DNA of 64,000 nucleotides from Macrotis lagotis (GCF_037893015.1 NC_133666.1:624353852-624417851), one strand, 5' to 3'; shown: positions 22,291 through 34,190, counted from the first letter of the stretch. The notes: generated from the sequence alone by a model not told the origin. Translations and numbers: made by a program.

Positions 22291-22377
22291 TTAAAGGTTA
22301 CAAATTAAGGATTATTTTATGCAAAAATGTTTTGTTGATTTGAAAGGTATATTGTGGATGCAAAATATATATGAAAC

Positions 22378-22692
22378 AACAACAACAACAACAATAATAA
22401 TAATGTTTGTCCTTCATTTTCAAAGAAGACCACAGTATCAAAGAGGTGATGGCATGACAAGCATGTGAATTGAATTTGAGTGTATGTGGTGGGGTGCTGT
22501 GCTAGGTCACCAACCTCACTTTCCCCTCCAGCATCATCTGGGTCCAGTGACCAGATATGAATCGGGCCCCAGATGTGAGTCAATCAGGTTTAAGTGATTT
22601 GCCCAAGGTCTAGTGTCTGAGGTCATATTCAAACTCCTGTCCTCCAGACTCCAAAGCCAGTGCTCTATCCACTATGCCACCTAGCTGCCCCA
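22378..22692 (-). mobile_element. tRNA-headed SINE with RTE-type 3' end
   Basis: The tRNA-like head is at the right (CTATCCACTATGCCACCTAG), the body has CATCATCTGGGTCCAGTG, and the 3' end at the left is followed by (AAC)n/(AAT)n. On the sense strand the tail reads GGTCTTCTTTGAAAATGAAG, nearly the same as the RTE LINE end near 47385-47410. Another copy is at 49196-49486. Confidence 0.82.
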
Positions 22693-23829
22693 ATGTGAAA
22701 CATACATTTTCTGCATTTTAAATTTTAAAAGAAATGTCTTATTCATCTCCATAAATTGATACAGTAACTTGAAAATATTTTGTTGCTGAGTTGTGAATAG
22801 TTTAAGTTATCTGAGTTATAACAAAGAAAATTTCAATGTGATAGATAAGTTTAAAATATTTAATTACTGTTTGGCTGTAAGAAGAAGAGCTATTAATAAT
22901 CATGTTGATAAAAAGAGAATGTTCGTTAGAAATAAAAATAGTCTAAAATATAGTTGGACAGTAAATTAAAACTATAAAAAGGAAACCAAATGGATCTTGA
23001 AAAACTTGGGAAGAAAACAAGAAAGATTAAAAAGAAAATGAAGTTGTGACAGGTTGGCATTTTTCTAAGACCATAAGAGAGGTGTATTTAACAGGAAAGA
23101 TGATCTTAAGCAGGTGAAGAAGGTCTGAGTACATTTTAAGAAAATATGATAAGAGTGTGAACATGTATATGTAAAAAAAAGAAGTAATGAAACATTCCTG
23201 AAATTGTGAAACCCAGATTTGATATTATTTAGGAAATGCTCATGTTTGAGGTAAATTGAATCCTAGCATCATGGGCTAGTTTGGTGAGTTCTCATGAAAT
23301 AATCAAATGTTGGTTTCAGAATAAAGAATGGAAACTGAAAATCTTATTCTGATATTAACTGTTTTTCATATTAGAAACTACAGAAAGGAAAAGGTTTTGT
23401 TTTGTTTTTGTTTTTGTTTTGTAGCAATAAAAGAGAGGAATATATGAATCAGGTGTTAAGGACCTATAAATCCAGATTTGGTTTGATTTAATCCAAAATT
23501 TATTTCTGAAGGAAAAAGGAACAGGGTAACTTAGATTAGAAATGTATTAAAACTATACAATCACCTTTTTTAATTAGATAGCCATATATGACTGATTTTT
23601 CTATGTATGATTAAAAATATATAGATTGTATTAACTTGAGAGGTTTTTAAGTTTTAAAAGTGCATAATTGTGATCATGATATATTATGATGTTCCTTAAT
23701 GTTCTAACATTAAGAAATATTGGTTAATTTAAAGATTTAATGTAGGATTATTGCTAGTGATAAAGTTAAGATAAAGAGAAATGGTAAGTGAACTTTTCAT
23801 TGAGTGTCTTCCCTCTAAAAACAAACAAA
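22693..23829. other. AT-rich sequence, no gene seen
   Basis: About 1.1 kb with no recognisable repeat or ORF apart from a (TTTTG)n-like tract at 23395-23421. Confidence 0.5.
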
Positions 23830-23839
23830 ACTTTCTGTT

Positions 23840-24100
23840 ATCCTCCACTTCTCCATTTCCAATATGTTGCCAAGGCTAGTCAACACGTTCCCCTCTCTGG
23901 ATATGGATGGTATTGTCCATCACAAATCTTTTACAACTGTCTGATCATTGTACTGTTGAAATGAAGAAGTCTACCATAGTTGAGCATCACCCAGTGTTGC
24001 TGTTAGTGTGTACAATGTTCTTCTGGTTTTGCTCAGCATCTGTTCATACAAGTCTTTCCAGACTATTCTCATGATGAAGCTCTGCTTCTTTTAATGAAGC
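23840..24100 (-). mobile_element. L1 3'UTR/ORF2-end fragment
   Basis: Antisense: TATCCTCCACTTCTCC, CTCTGGATATGGATGGTATTG, then GTTGCTGTTAGTGTGTACAA and TTCTGGTTTTGCTCAGC, the L1 ORF2 end. Diverged. Confidence 0.75.
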
Positions 24101-24109
24101 TCAAGATTT

Positions 24110-24812
24110 CATTGGATGCAACAAGTGAAAATGACCTTGAGGCAAGTTTCATCTAAAACTAAGAAAAACTGTCTTATTCCAGATTGTCTGAAATGGAACA
24201 GTCTGATCTGAGAGATAGGGGATGCTGGCTGGCTATTTGCCAGATGTGTCGTAGAGGGAATTCTTGTTTGGAAGCTGGTAGAATCCTTCATAGCCCTCAG
24301 ACCTCTGAATGGTCTGAGAATCAAGGGAGGGAGACCTGGGACGGAACTACCGAGATGGTGAAGCTTCCCTAAAGCCTAGAGAGCCTCCAGAAAGACCCTG
24401 AAGGGACAACTCCATAGCTAGGGTTGGAAGTAGAGAAACTATTCTTGCTTGGGTGAGCCTGTTCCTTAGAGCAAGTTGCCCCAGGACAGTCGGAGGGGCA
24501 GGAGATGGGGAGCAGCCCCCAGCCACACTGGCTAGAGCAGAGAACAAAGAGTCCTGGCCCCCGACAGGCCAGGCAGGATGGCCAGACTGGTACAGGCATC
24601 CTGTCATCCCTGGGCTCAGAAAGGACAGACTGTGGGCACTGTGAGCATAGGTCACCCAAAACTTCCAGTGAGTGTCCACCATGTCCAAAGTGCTGACAAG
24701 GACCAGACAGACTGATAGAACAGTCAAGGAAGTAGCCCCATGGACAGCCCTAGATCACACAAGACAGGCAGAAGAGCTGCCCCAAACTCCCTTCCCCATC
24801 TCACTTTCAGGC
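24110..24812. other. GC-richer unassigned block
   Basis: About 700 bp with higher GC than its flanks and open frames on both strands (for example 24347-24727 minus), but no recognisable domain, splice pair or repeat. It could be unique genic sequence or a diverged element. Confidence 0.4.
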
Positions 24813-24814
24813 CT

Positions 24815-25234
24815 TTTAAAAAAATAGATATTTTTTCCAATTACAGGCAAAAGTAGTTTTCTACATTCATCCTTTTGCAAACTTTTGAGTTCCTCATTTT
24901 CTACCACCCTCCCCCTCCACTCCATCCCATCCCCAGTCCAGGCAGCCAATGATCTTATATAGTTTGTATATGCTCAATCATGTTTAACATATTTTCATAT
25001 TAGTTCTCTTGTGAAAGAGGAATTAGAACTAAGGGGGGGATCATGAGAGAGAAAAATAATATAAAAGAAAATTTTTAAAAGGAAACATAGTATGCTTTGC
25101 TCTGCATTCAGATTCCATAGTATTTTCCCTCTGGCAGTTTCCATAATGGGTCTCTCAGGATTGCCCTTGACTACCGAGAAGAACTGGCCTCCTAGTTATC
25201 ATCTCATAATATTGCTGTTAACGTGCCTAATGTT
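24815..25234 (-). mobile_element. Old L1 3'UTR fragment
   Basis: Antisense: TTTTTCCAATTACAGGCAAAAG, CCACCCTCCCCCTCCACTCC, CATGTTTAACATATTTTCATATTAG and GAAAGAGGAATTAGAAC. The same block, less decayed, is at 35320-35617. Confidence 0.75.
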
Positions 25235-25756
25235 CAGGTTCCTTCAGACCATTTTCCAAAGGATGCCAAGGACACAAGACAGGTGGAGGGGACAGAGAGA
25301 GGGAGCTCCTGGTGACACTGGACAGACCAGAGGGATAGACAAGCAGTGTGTGAGGATAACAAGGGGATGATATCACCCCAAGGTCAGCAGTGTCATGGGA
25401 ACGGTAGATTTATTGTCCAGCTGTGCCCAGCCTCGGGACAAGTCTTCCTGGGGTCTCAAACTCACTATAACTGGGAAGATGAGCTATAACCCTAAGCTAG
25501 GGGTTTCACTCAAATGGTTTAGAAAAAACTAGGGGTGTCTAGGTGGCGTAGTGGATAAAGCACTGGCCTTGGAGTCAGGAGTACCTGGGTTCAAATCCTG
25601 TCTCAGACACTTAATAATTACCTAGCTGTGTGGCCTTGGACAAGCCACTTAACCCCATTTGCCTTGCAAAAAAAAAACTAAAAAAAAAACAAAAAAAAAC
25701 TAAAGGGGTTCTGAGAGAAAAAGCAATCAGTATATGGGAAGCTGGTCAGGAAGAGT
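25235..25756 (-). mobile_element. LTR-like arm 1 (inverted), interrupted by a SINE
   Basis: This arm is homologous, in inverted orientation, to 26636-26970. Shared blocks include AAAGGATGCC, GATAGACAAG, GTGTGAGGATAACAAGGGG, TAGATTTATTG and TAAGCTAGGGGTTT. On the minus strand it contains AATAAA (25407-25412 region). The arm resumes after the SINE (TGGGAAGCTGGTCAGG near 25735). LTR identity is inferred from the poly(A) signal and the adjacent gag-like frame. Confidence 0.6.
25531..25690 (+). mobile_element. WSINE1-like SINE inside LTR-like arm 1
   Basis: Complete plus-strand SINE: TAGGTGGCGTAGTGGATAAAG head, GGGTTCAAATCCTG B box, CCTTGCAAAA tail plus an A-rich run. The flanks AAAAAACTA on both sides look like a short TSD. 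It splits the arm homology, so it is younger than the arms. Confidence 0.92.
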
Positions 25757-25777
25757 GTTTGGAAGAAAGAGTATTTT

Positions 25778-26060
25778 TCACATGGGAAAACCTGTAGATT
25801 GTTTTCCAGGCATTTTATTTCCTGATATCAGTAAAAGCTCTTTGTAAGGAATATTGGCTTCTCCTGCTGGGGTGGCCTCTTGCAGACACCTGATGAAGTT
25901 GAGTTTTTGACCTTCACAGTTGGCATTCTGAACCATCTTTGCCAACAGTTTGTAGGGCACACTATCCATTATGAAGGCCATCCAGCCTAAGAATAGGTTA
26001 CTGTCTTTGCTCTCTGTTGTGGCAGCAGTAAAGATGGGACAGAGCTATTCTGGGGTCTTC
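25778..26060 (-). pseudogene. Endogenous-retrovirus gag-like fragment
   Basis: The minus-strand frame runs about 90 codons with one TAG upstream (near 26048). It includes FLGWMAFIMDSVPYKLL and KMVQNANCEGQKL. The QNAN..C pattern followed by a proline/alanine-rich turn resembles the C-terminal capsid region of retroviral Gag, but the match is from memory of the motif only. Orientation fits arm 1 being a 3' LTR on the minus strand. No zinc knuckle, pol or env was seen next to it. Decayed and partial. Confidence 0.35.
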
Positions 26061-26172
26061 CTGAAGTCCTCTATGTTTTCTATCTGATTTTTCTATAGTT
26101 AATGGACAAGATCTTTTTAGTCATGATTTTGGGTCTGCTCTTGGCATTATTTGCCTGTAGCAAGTTATATTC

Positions 26173-26411
26173 CCAGGGGCAGCTAAGTGACTCAATAGAT
26201 AGAGTTCTGGGCATGGAGTCAGGAAAACTCATTTTCCTGAGTTCAAATCTGTTCTCAGACACTTAGTTGTGTGACTCTGGGCAAGTCACTTAACCTTGTT
26301 TGCCTCTGTTCTCCATTTTTAAAATGACTTGGAGAAGGAAATCTCTGCCAAGAAAATCCCAAAATGGGGTGATGGAAGGTTAGGTCAAGACTGAAATGAC
26401 TCAACAACAAA
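26173..26411 (+). mobile_element. Mar1-like CORE-SINE
   Basis: Plus strand: tRNA-like head GGGGCAGCTAAGTGACTC, B box GAGTTCAAATCTG, CORE-like CCATTTTTAAAATGACTTGG, RTE-like tail CTGCCAAGAAAATCCC, end ACTCAACAACAAAAAG. Confidence 0.87.
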
Positions 26412-26429
26412 AAGTTACAATTCTAGACA

Positions 26430-26632
26430 AAATTCTTCATAGAAAATAATAACTCACAGGTATATTGCCAAAGTGTGCTCCTCACAATAATTCTGTAAAT
26501 TAGATAATGTGAGCACTTATTATCCTTAATTTACCTGAGGGTCTGGGAACAGGGATGACAGATTTGAGATTCAGAGATTTACCCAGAGTCATATAAATAG
26601 GAAAAAATAGAACTTGGTTGTGAAATTGAGCC
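26430..26632 (-). mobile_element. MIR/THER-type SINE fragment
   Basis: Antisense pattern: CACAATAATTCTGTAAATTAG, TTATTATCCTTAATTTAC, GAGATTCAGAGATTTACCC and CAGAGTCATATAAATAG. Strongly diverged. Confidence 0.6.
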
Positions 26633-26635
26633 TGA

Positions 26636-26970
26636 GCTGTTCCCAACCAGCTTCCCTTACACTGGTAGTTTAGTGTTTCCTATACCATTTGAGTAAAACC
26701 CCTAGCTTATGTTATAACTCATCTCCCCAATTATCATGAGCCTGAGACCTCTAGAAAGACTTGGCCTAAGACTGGACACAGCTGAACAATAAATCTATCC
26801 TTTCTCTGACACTGCTGGTCTGAGTAGAGATAGCCCCTTGTTATCCTCACACATTCCTTGTCTATCCCTTTGGTCTATTCAGTGTCACCAGAAGCTCCCT
26901 GTCTCTGTCTCCTCTACCTGTCTTGTGTCTTTTGGCATCCTTTAGAAAAAAGGCCTGAAAGAACCAGGAA
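26636..26970 (+). mobile_element. LTR-like arm 2
   Basis: Plus-strand partner of arm 1. It starts near TGTTCCCAACCAGC, has TATAA-like GTTATAACTC at 26711-26720 and AATAAA at about 26789, followed by a CT-rich U5-like part. It ends near AAAGAACCA at about 26965. By eye roughly four of five bases match arm 1 in inverted orientation. Confidence 0.6.
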
Positions 26971-27186
26971 AACTATCCAGTGTTTTTTCTCCAGCTTCCC
27001 CAGAGCATAGCAGGTAGCCGGGCCCAAGGCAGTAGGGGTTGGAGGGAATTGAATGCCCCACTTTGGGCCTCCAGTGAGAGGTAAGGAATCCCAGGGTCAG
27101 CTGATGGGAGAGACAATATAGAGATAAGTCATTCCTTTCTTCTCTCAGCCTTACTTGTTCTTCAGATTCCCACTAGACTGCCCAAG

Positions 27187-27239
27187 ATGAGCCCAGGAGA
27201 CCAAGTGATAGTGGCCACCCCCTGTCACCTGGGGTCCAG
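27187..27239 (+). pseudogene. KZNF-C first coding exon
   Basis: ATG at 27187 reading MSPGDQVIVATPCHLGS, then donor GTGAGA at 27240. Homologous to the KZNF-A first exon (shared PGDQ). One base shorter than the phase needed to enter the KRAB-A frame, so an indel is likely. Confidence 0.65.
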
Positions 27240-27364
27240 GTGAGATATCCTCCCTGAAAATCAATCACTTCTGTGGTCTAGTTGGACCTCAGCTCCTTTC
27301 TTCCACTTTTTGACTCAGTAACTTCCCTAAACCAGTCTCCCAGCCTAGGGTTCCAAGAAAAGAC

Positions 27365-27940
27365 ATTGTAATTTAGTGGAAGGAGGACTAGATGGGAAGT
27401 GAAGAGACCTGGTCTCCTCTCTACTTGACCTTGGATAAGTCATTCCTTGGCAAACCCACATCTTTGGGCTACCCACAATTTGAAGACCATGTCAATAATC
27501 TCCGAGGTTTCTTCCAACTTTGTTATTCTGTAACTTCTTTCTTCTGAGCCTCCATACTCTCCAATTCCAGTAGGGTTTACAGATACAGGCCCTATTCCCT
27601 CTTAGGATTCCCAGCTCTGCATTCTTGCTTCTTGTGTGGGGGTTGGGAGAATGAAGAGAAGGTCACTTTTCAGCTCTCCTTCCCTCCTGGCCCCTAGTCT
27701 TCCTGGCTACTGCCTGGCAATGCCATTAAATGCCAGCTCCAGTCCACATTCCTGGAAACCTGATGAGCTAAGTTTCTCCTCTCTGACTTGGAACAATGAA
27801 AGATCACTTGGCAACTCTCTACTGCTCTATACTACTGCTGCTAAATGACAGCAGCAAGAATGACAGTAGCTTTCATATAGCACTTTAAGTTTGCAAGCTA
27901 CCTCATTTGACGTGTATCATTTCATTTAGGGAGAGGGAAA
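27365..27940. repeat. MIR-type fragments in KZNF-C intron
   Basis: 27365-27535 (plus) has a MIR-like order ending TCTTCCAACTTTGTTATTCTG. 27855-27940 (minus) has TATAGCACTTTAAGTTTGCA, a MIR/THER 3' signature. Between them is unassigned sequence. Confidence 0.5.
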
Positions 27941-28118
27941 GGTGTGATTGGGACCCTTATTCCTTCAGATTCTCAAAAACCTGAGAACTGTCTTCTGGAA
28001 GTGAAACTTAGAAAAATTTCCCTGGAAATTCTCATCTGTTCTCGGGCCTGGTGAGAGCACAGGGATATACTCATACATACATATAGACATGTGCACACAC
28101 TTATACATACTGAAAGCC

Positions 28119-28121
<3 letters not shown>

Positions 28122-28157
<36 letters not shown>
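28122..28157. repeat. (CA)n microsatellite
   Basis: Uninterrupted CA run of about 17 units. Confidence 0.96.
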
Positions 28158-28159
<2 letters not shown>

Positions 28160-28194
28160 TCACTTGATCTTCCAGCCTTAATTGCATGCTCTTG

Positions 28195-28204
28195 CACACA
28201 CATA

Positions 28205-28243
<39 letters not shown>
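28195..28243. repeat. (CA)n microsatellite
   Basis: Second CA run, 40 bp from the first, interrupted once by CATACT at the left. Confidence 0.96.
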
Positions 28244-28246
<3 letters not shown>

Positions 28247-28347
28247 ACACACCATACTTGTACTAGTTATGTCCTTCCTTCCCCATGATTGCCCCCCCCC
28301 CCATAATCCCTTTAAAGCTAAGTTCTGGAACAGTGATTTTTTTTCAG

Positions 28348-28474
28348 GGGCTTGTGATGTTTGAAGATGTGGCTATTTACCTCACTAAGGAGGAGTGGGA
28401 CTGCCATAGCCCTGCTCAGAGGCGTCTCTAAAAGGACATGATGCTGGAGAATTATGAGAACCTAGTTTCAGTGA
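28348..28474 (+). pseudogene. KZNF-C KRAB-A exon with TAA
   Basis: Acceptor TTTTTTTTCAG (ends 28347), then GLVMFEDVAIYLTKEEWDCH...PAQRRL and a TAA at 28429-28431 where Tyr is usual, then KDMMLENYENLVS. Clear KRAB-A box (FEDVA, EEW, MLENYENLVS). The expected donor at about 28475 reads TAAAAG rather than GTAAAG, so splicing is probably lost too. The 127-nt length matches the family. Confidence 0.88.
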
Positions 28475-28920
28475 TAAAAGTCTCCCTTCCACTACTCACC
28501 CCATACCTGAGCTGCTTGGCTTCCTACCTTGTGAATAGCCATGAACTGTAAAGTACTTATTTGAGTTTGGACTCAGAATTCAGGGAATCTGAGACAGATT
28601 CAGAGACAAGGAGTTACTGAACCCCAGGCTCCCTCTCCTTGCTGCCTGAAACCTAGTATTATTCCCCTGTGTTCAGGGCAGATGACCCAACAGATTGCAT
28701 CCTTGTACCTTTGTGGTAGATCAAGGATACTTGAGGTAATTGCTTTTCCCTAGCAGGATTGCCAGCTCATCTGCCCAGGATAGCACAATGATTTCTTTCT
28801 AAAAGGTGCTCAGGTTTTCCAAGAGTCTTCCTGTCAGCCTCTCTGGATATTTCCTCTTCCTCCTGCTCTCTGCAGACCCAGGGCATTATGACTGTTTCAT
28901 GTACCCAACACAACCATTAG

Positions 28921-29016
28921 ATTGGGTTTCCTTCCCCATAAGCAGTCCAAACCTGACGTGATCTCCCAGCTAGAAACAGAGGAAGAGTCATGGGTTCTCA
29001 ACATGCAACAGGGGGC

Positions 29017-29018
<2 letters not shown>
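28921..29018 (+). pseudogene. KZNF-C KRAB-B type exon
   Basis: After an AG at 28919-28920 comes a frame containing SKPDVISQLETEEESWVLNM, the KRAB-B/spacer signature. The exon's 3' part runs into a (GA)n tract from 29019, so no donor is left in the expected place. An extra dozen bases precede SKPDV compared with KZNF-A. Confidence 0.78.

Positions 29019-29091
<73 letters not shown>
29019..29091. repeat. (GA)n microsatellite
   Basis: About 36 uninterrupted GA units at the 3' end of the KRAB-B exon. Confidence 0.97.
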
Positions 29092-29092
<1 letters not shown>

Positions 29093-29399
29093 CTGAAAGA
29101 CTGCTGCTCCAGTGAAAGAGGAAGAGTCTTTACTCTGTTGGTCATTGGACACCACAGTAAAAATATGCATTCTGGGATGATTGTCATAGGGAGGGTCACT
29201 CCCCAACCATTCTGGTTTTGCTGAAGTGATGTCTAGACAGCTCAGAGAACAGAAAACTCACAGTGTTGCCAGTGGCCTTGACAACCAGGGAGCTCCTGGA
29301 CTTTCTGACTGTATGGAGAGAGGCCTAGAGTTCAGAACATGGGAGATGATCATCCTGCTGTGTTCTACCCCAGCAGACCAGGGACCTGCCGGGCAGGGA

Positions 29400-29770
29400 G
29401 TCCAGAAGGAGGAACTCTTTGAAGGAGTGAAATAAAGGGGAGACCTGATAGCTGCCTGCAAATACTTGAAGGGGAAGACTCATGAAGAGAATTAAGTGTG
29501 TCTTGTTTGGTCCCAGAGGGCATGCTAGAATAGTGGATAGACATTTCAGAGGAGGAGATTTAAATTAGAGAGATGTCATGGAAACCTTCATGATTAACAC
29601 TGTCCAGAAGTAGACTGGGCCACCTTACAGGGAGAGGAGAGTGCAGATTCCCTGGCACTGATGACTTCAAGCAGAGGCTGGATAAGCTTTAGTTGGGTAT
29701 GTCTTTGAGAAGATTCTCAGTCAGATTTCAGATGGGCTAGATGGCTTCTTCCTATTTGAAGACTTTGAGT
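29400..29770 (+). mobile_element. L3/CR1 LINE fragment
   Basis: Plus strand: GATAGCTGCCTGCAAATACTTG, TGGTCCCAGAGGGCATGC, CTGTCCAGAAGTAGACTGGGC, TGACTTCAAGCAGAGGCTGG and TGGGCTAGATGGCTTCTTCC. This block order is the conserved 3' region of mammalian L3 (CR1 clade). Confidence 0.85.
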
Positions 29771-30653
29771 GCATTTATACAAGCAGTTTTGCAATTTATA
29801 ACCTCGGTGAGCTGATCAGCAAGTTTACAAACAAATCCATTCACCATGGACTGTGTTAGATGTTTGTGTCCCTTATAGGAAGCTTTCATTCCTAAATCAA
29901 AATGCCTGCTTCAGATATCCAGACATTCTCAGACACCATCTTCTGTCCATTTCTTATATGTCCTACACCTTTTAATGGCCTTGCCATCAATCTGCAGCAG
30001 TTCTGAAATCCTCCCCTGTTCTACCTATGGCCTGTCATTTCCTGGCCACAAGTTAACAGTCCCTGCTAATTTGCACAATGGAGAAAGAACTTGGTGTCAG
30101 GGAGTTTGTGTTCAAATTTTACCTCTGCTACTTGCAATTTTTTGTACTCTGGGGAAGTCATTTCTATCTCTCAAAGCCAGACAGACTAACTGATTTCTGA
30201 AGTTGGACTCCTGCAAGAGGTTGCTAGATAATCCACCCTGCTATTTTCAATTCTGGGTTCCCAACAAGGAAAGAGGGTAGCACAGCAAAAAAAGCCAGAA
30301 ATAAGCAACCAGTATCTGATACAAGCATGAGGAGAAGAGAAAAAGGAAGAGACCAAAAAAAAAAAATAGCTGGAAATTTTCATTTAAGAAGCCTCTTAAA
30401 CCTAAAGCAGCACAACACGATCTAGTTGCCTTTTGGTAGTATTCACACTTACTGTATTTAATATATTGTAAACCCTTATGCTTTATGAGCTTTTATAAGT
30501 TGGCAAGTCTGTAGAAATCCAGATTTCTAACTTATTTTTTGGTCTCTTTTTTCTCTTCTCCTCATGCTTGTATCATCAGATGCTGATATCTTGTTTCTGG
30601 TTTCTTTGCTGTGCCACCATCTTCCCTTACTGGAAGCCTTGAACTAAATATAG
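29771..30653. other. KZNF-C intron, mostly unassigned
   Basis: 30075-30185 has a MIR-like plus-strand order (CAGGGAGTTTGTGTTCAAATTTTACC then GGAAGTCATTTCTATCTCTC). The rest shows no recognisable exon. Confidence 0.45.
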
Positions 30654-30666
30654 CAGGGAGGATTAT

Positions 30667-30828
30667 TTTTTTTAGGGTGTTTTTTGTTGCTAGGCAATGG
30701 GTTTAAGAGGCTTGCCCAAGACCACACAGCTACCTAGCTTTATTATTAAGTGTCTGAGGTCAGATTTGAACTCAGGTACTCCTGACTCCAGGGCTGGTGT
30801 CCTATCCATTGCTTCACCTAGCCACCCC
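30667..30828 (-). mobile_element. WSINE1-like SINE
   Basis: Antisense SINE with TSD CAGGGAGGATTAT at 30654-30666 and 30829-30841. The tail carries a TTGTTGCTAGGC variant. Confidence 0.93.
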
Positions 30829-30880
30829 CAGGGAGGATTATCTTTCAGGCTATTGCAGGAGTCCAGAAGTAAGATGATGA

Positions 30881-32000
<1,120 letters not shown>

Positions 32001-32039
32001 AATGAGAGCTTTCAAAAATTCTTTTTTAAAAATAGTTGA

Positions 32040-33000
32040 ATTCACTTTTTACCTCTACTCCTTATTGTGCCTCAGAGACTACCTCCAGAGCCACAGTTTA
32101 ACTCTCTGAATCTGAATGTGGATAGGTCAGAATAATATTCAATTATCTGTTCATTCTCAACTGTTTAATTGTGCTAATGATTAGAGAAGAAAGTAAAGGA
32201 GTAACTATGGAAGAACTCTGGAAATGCCTTTAGGTCAAGGGGATTTTTATTGCACTGATCCTCATAACTTGCCATATATGCCTTTCCCCCCTTATCCACG
32301 TTCTACTTCAGTCAATATTAATTTTATATTGAGTTGGAAATGTGGACAGGGAATTAAAGCAGCAAGCTCTTGCATTCCTGGGTTGGAGGATGATATCATT
32401 CAGGAAGTGGCTTCCCTTTTCCAGACCCAGAAGTCTGGCTGGTGTACAGGAGAGAAAGTAGAAGATGGGGAGGGGGGAGGAGCTGATTGTATAGAATGAT
32501 TATAAATCAACCTCAGAACTGAATTAATCAACTTACCCCATGGTTTTCTTCCCTAGATTTCTTCTTTCCGTAAATTGCATCAATAGTCTCCCAGTTGTTT
32601 GGAGTCAAAATCTCAAGGTTGTTTTTGGTGCTTTCCTCTTTATTTTTTTAAAAATTACTTAGTTAAAAACATTTATTGAACTCCTATAAGGCTCTGATTG
32701 AGGTACTAAAGGGGAAAGAAAGACATATACATGTTGTCCTTGCTTTTAAGGATGTCATACTCATAGATGTACACAGGGTAGGTGCTCCCAAATGCAGTGG
32801 AACAATCTAGTGTGTTGATCAGAAAAGGATTAAGAAAAATTAAGTAATGTGTAAGAAAGAATGAATGGAATGAAAGAATGAATGAGAGAAAGGCTGAAAA
32901 AAGATAATTAACTAAGTCTTGGTTCAAGTCTAATTTTAGCGAAATAACCAACTGTCCTTATCCTGAAGTACTGCAACAGTCAGATTTCATTCTTGTCCTT
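32040..33000. other. No gene seen
   Basis: Unassigned, except that 32650-32830 has an old SINE-like order (AACATTTATTGAACTCC, CATGTTGTCCTTGCTTTTAAGG). A 91-codon frame at 32224-32499 has no domain. Confidence 0.4.
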
Positions 33001-33165
33001 GAAATCAGGGACATTTACTAGCTTTGTGGCTATAGGATTACTTAACCCAGTGACTCTTTTCTTCTTTGTAAAAACGCATGTAGAAATCTGTAGCATCTAC
33101 CTCATAGAGATGTTTTGAGACCCAAATAACTATAAATGTCAGTTATTCCTCAATGTGAATCATCT
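33000..33165 (+). mobile_element. MIR fragment
   Basis: Plus strand: TACTAGCTTTGTGGCTATAGG, ACTTAACCCAGTGACTC, TACCTCATAGAGATGTTTTGAG. MIR order (core then CTCATAGGGTTGTTGTGAG-like). Confidence 0.7.
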
Positions 33166-33199
33166 CTGCTACAACTATTTACTGTCCCCCTTCCCTTAT

Positions 33200-33930
33200 T
33201 AGTACATTCCTTCTTGGCCACATTTTCTTTCACTGTTCATTCCTACTACAATTTATCCAAAGTGTATCTTCTGATAGTTCTTATCACCTCTTAGCTAGTC
33301 TCCTGAACTAGTGTCTTCATTGAATTCAATGAATTCATAGAATTCATTCATTCCTGTTTTTGCTGTCTTTCTCATCTTCAGTTTAACCTCTACACAGATG
33401 CTAAATTAATCTTCCTAAAGCAAGTAAGGGTCTGACAGTATCATTTTCTATTCAAAAACCTATAGTATCTCTTTGTTGCCTTTAGAATAAAATACAAACT
33501 CAGCCTAGTGTTGAAAGCCCTCTACAATCTGACTTTAATCTCCCTTTTTAGTTTTATTTTAAGTTGTGCCCTATCTTCCAACTGGAATCCTTGCTATCCT
33601 TCAACTTTGGAATTCCAACTTTCCCCTTCATTTTAGCACAAACACCCCACTTCTTCCTACCAGAATTTTTACTTTCCTTCAAGGCTCAGCTTAGCCATTT
33701 TTTCCTTTGTGAAATTTTCCTTAATTTACCCAGTTAAGTGTCTCTCCCTCCTCTTACATATATTTATTATCTTCTGTTTATCTATGTATATATGGAATTC
33801 TTCCCACTGTCACCAGTAGAATTTAAGCTCCTTGAAGACAGGAACAATTTTATTTTTCTCCTTATACCCATATCCCCCAGCATACTACTTTGACTAATGT
33901 AGGTACTTAATAAATGCTGGAATGAATGAA
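33200..33930 (+). mobile_element. L2 LINE 3' region
   Basis: Plus strand: AATCTTCCTAAAGCAAG, AACTCAGCCTAGTGTTGAAAGCC, CTTCAAGGCTCAGCTTAG and AATTTAAGCTCCTTGAAGACAG. It ends GTAGGTACTTAATAAATGCTGG, the classic L2 3' terminus. Confidence 0.92.
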
Positions 33931-34054
33931 TCTGTGACTTCAAAGTCCAACTACTATCTCACTTTTCCATAAAGCTTCCCTAAATACTTCAGGCAAATTT
34001 TTTCCCCTTTTCTCTGAACACCTGTGGTGGTATTATTGGAATGATTAATTTGAA

Positions 34055-34190
34055 TTGTTAGTACTGACTTGCAATGTTCACTGGTTATGAGACCTTGAGC
34101 AAATCACTCAACCTCCTTTGGCCTCAGTTTCCTCATTGGAAAAAGCAGATTCTACTCGTATTACCAACCACTGGGGTACAGTGAGGAAAA
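34055..34190 (+). mobile_element. MIR fragment
   Basis: GTTATGAGACCTTGAGCAAATC, then CCTCAGTTTCCTCATTGG, the MIR core. Confidence 0.82.

Noticed and set aside
28091..28290. CRISPR-like array (regular CA and spacer pattern)
   Set aside because: Two microsatellites with a short unique gap in a vertebrate genome; no repeat-spacer structure.
28091..28364. His-Thr repeat frames
   Set aside because: Translation of (CA)n tracts.
28922..29224. 100-codon frame with long Arg-Glu repeat (and its Ser-Leu counterpart on the other strand)
   Set aside because: The repeat is the translation of the (GA)n microsatellite; only the first part is a real KRAB-B remnant.
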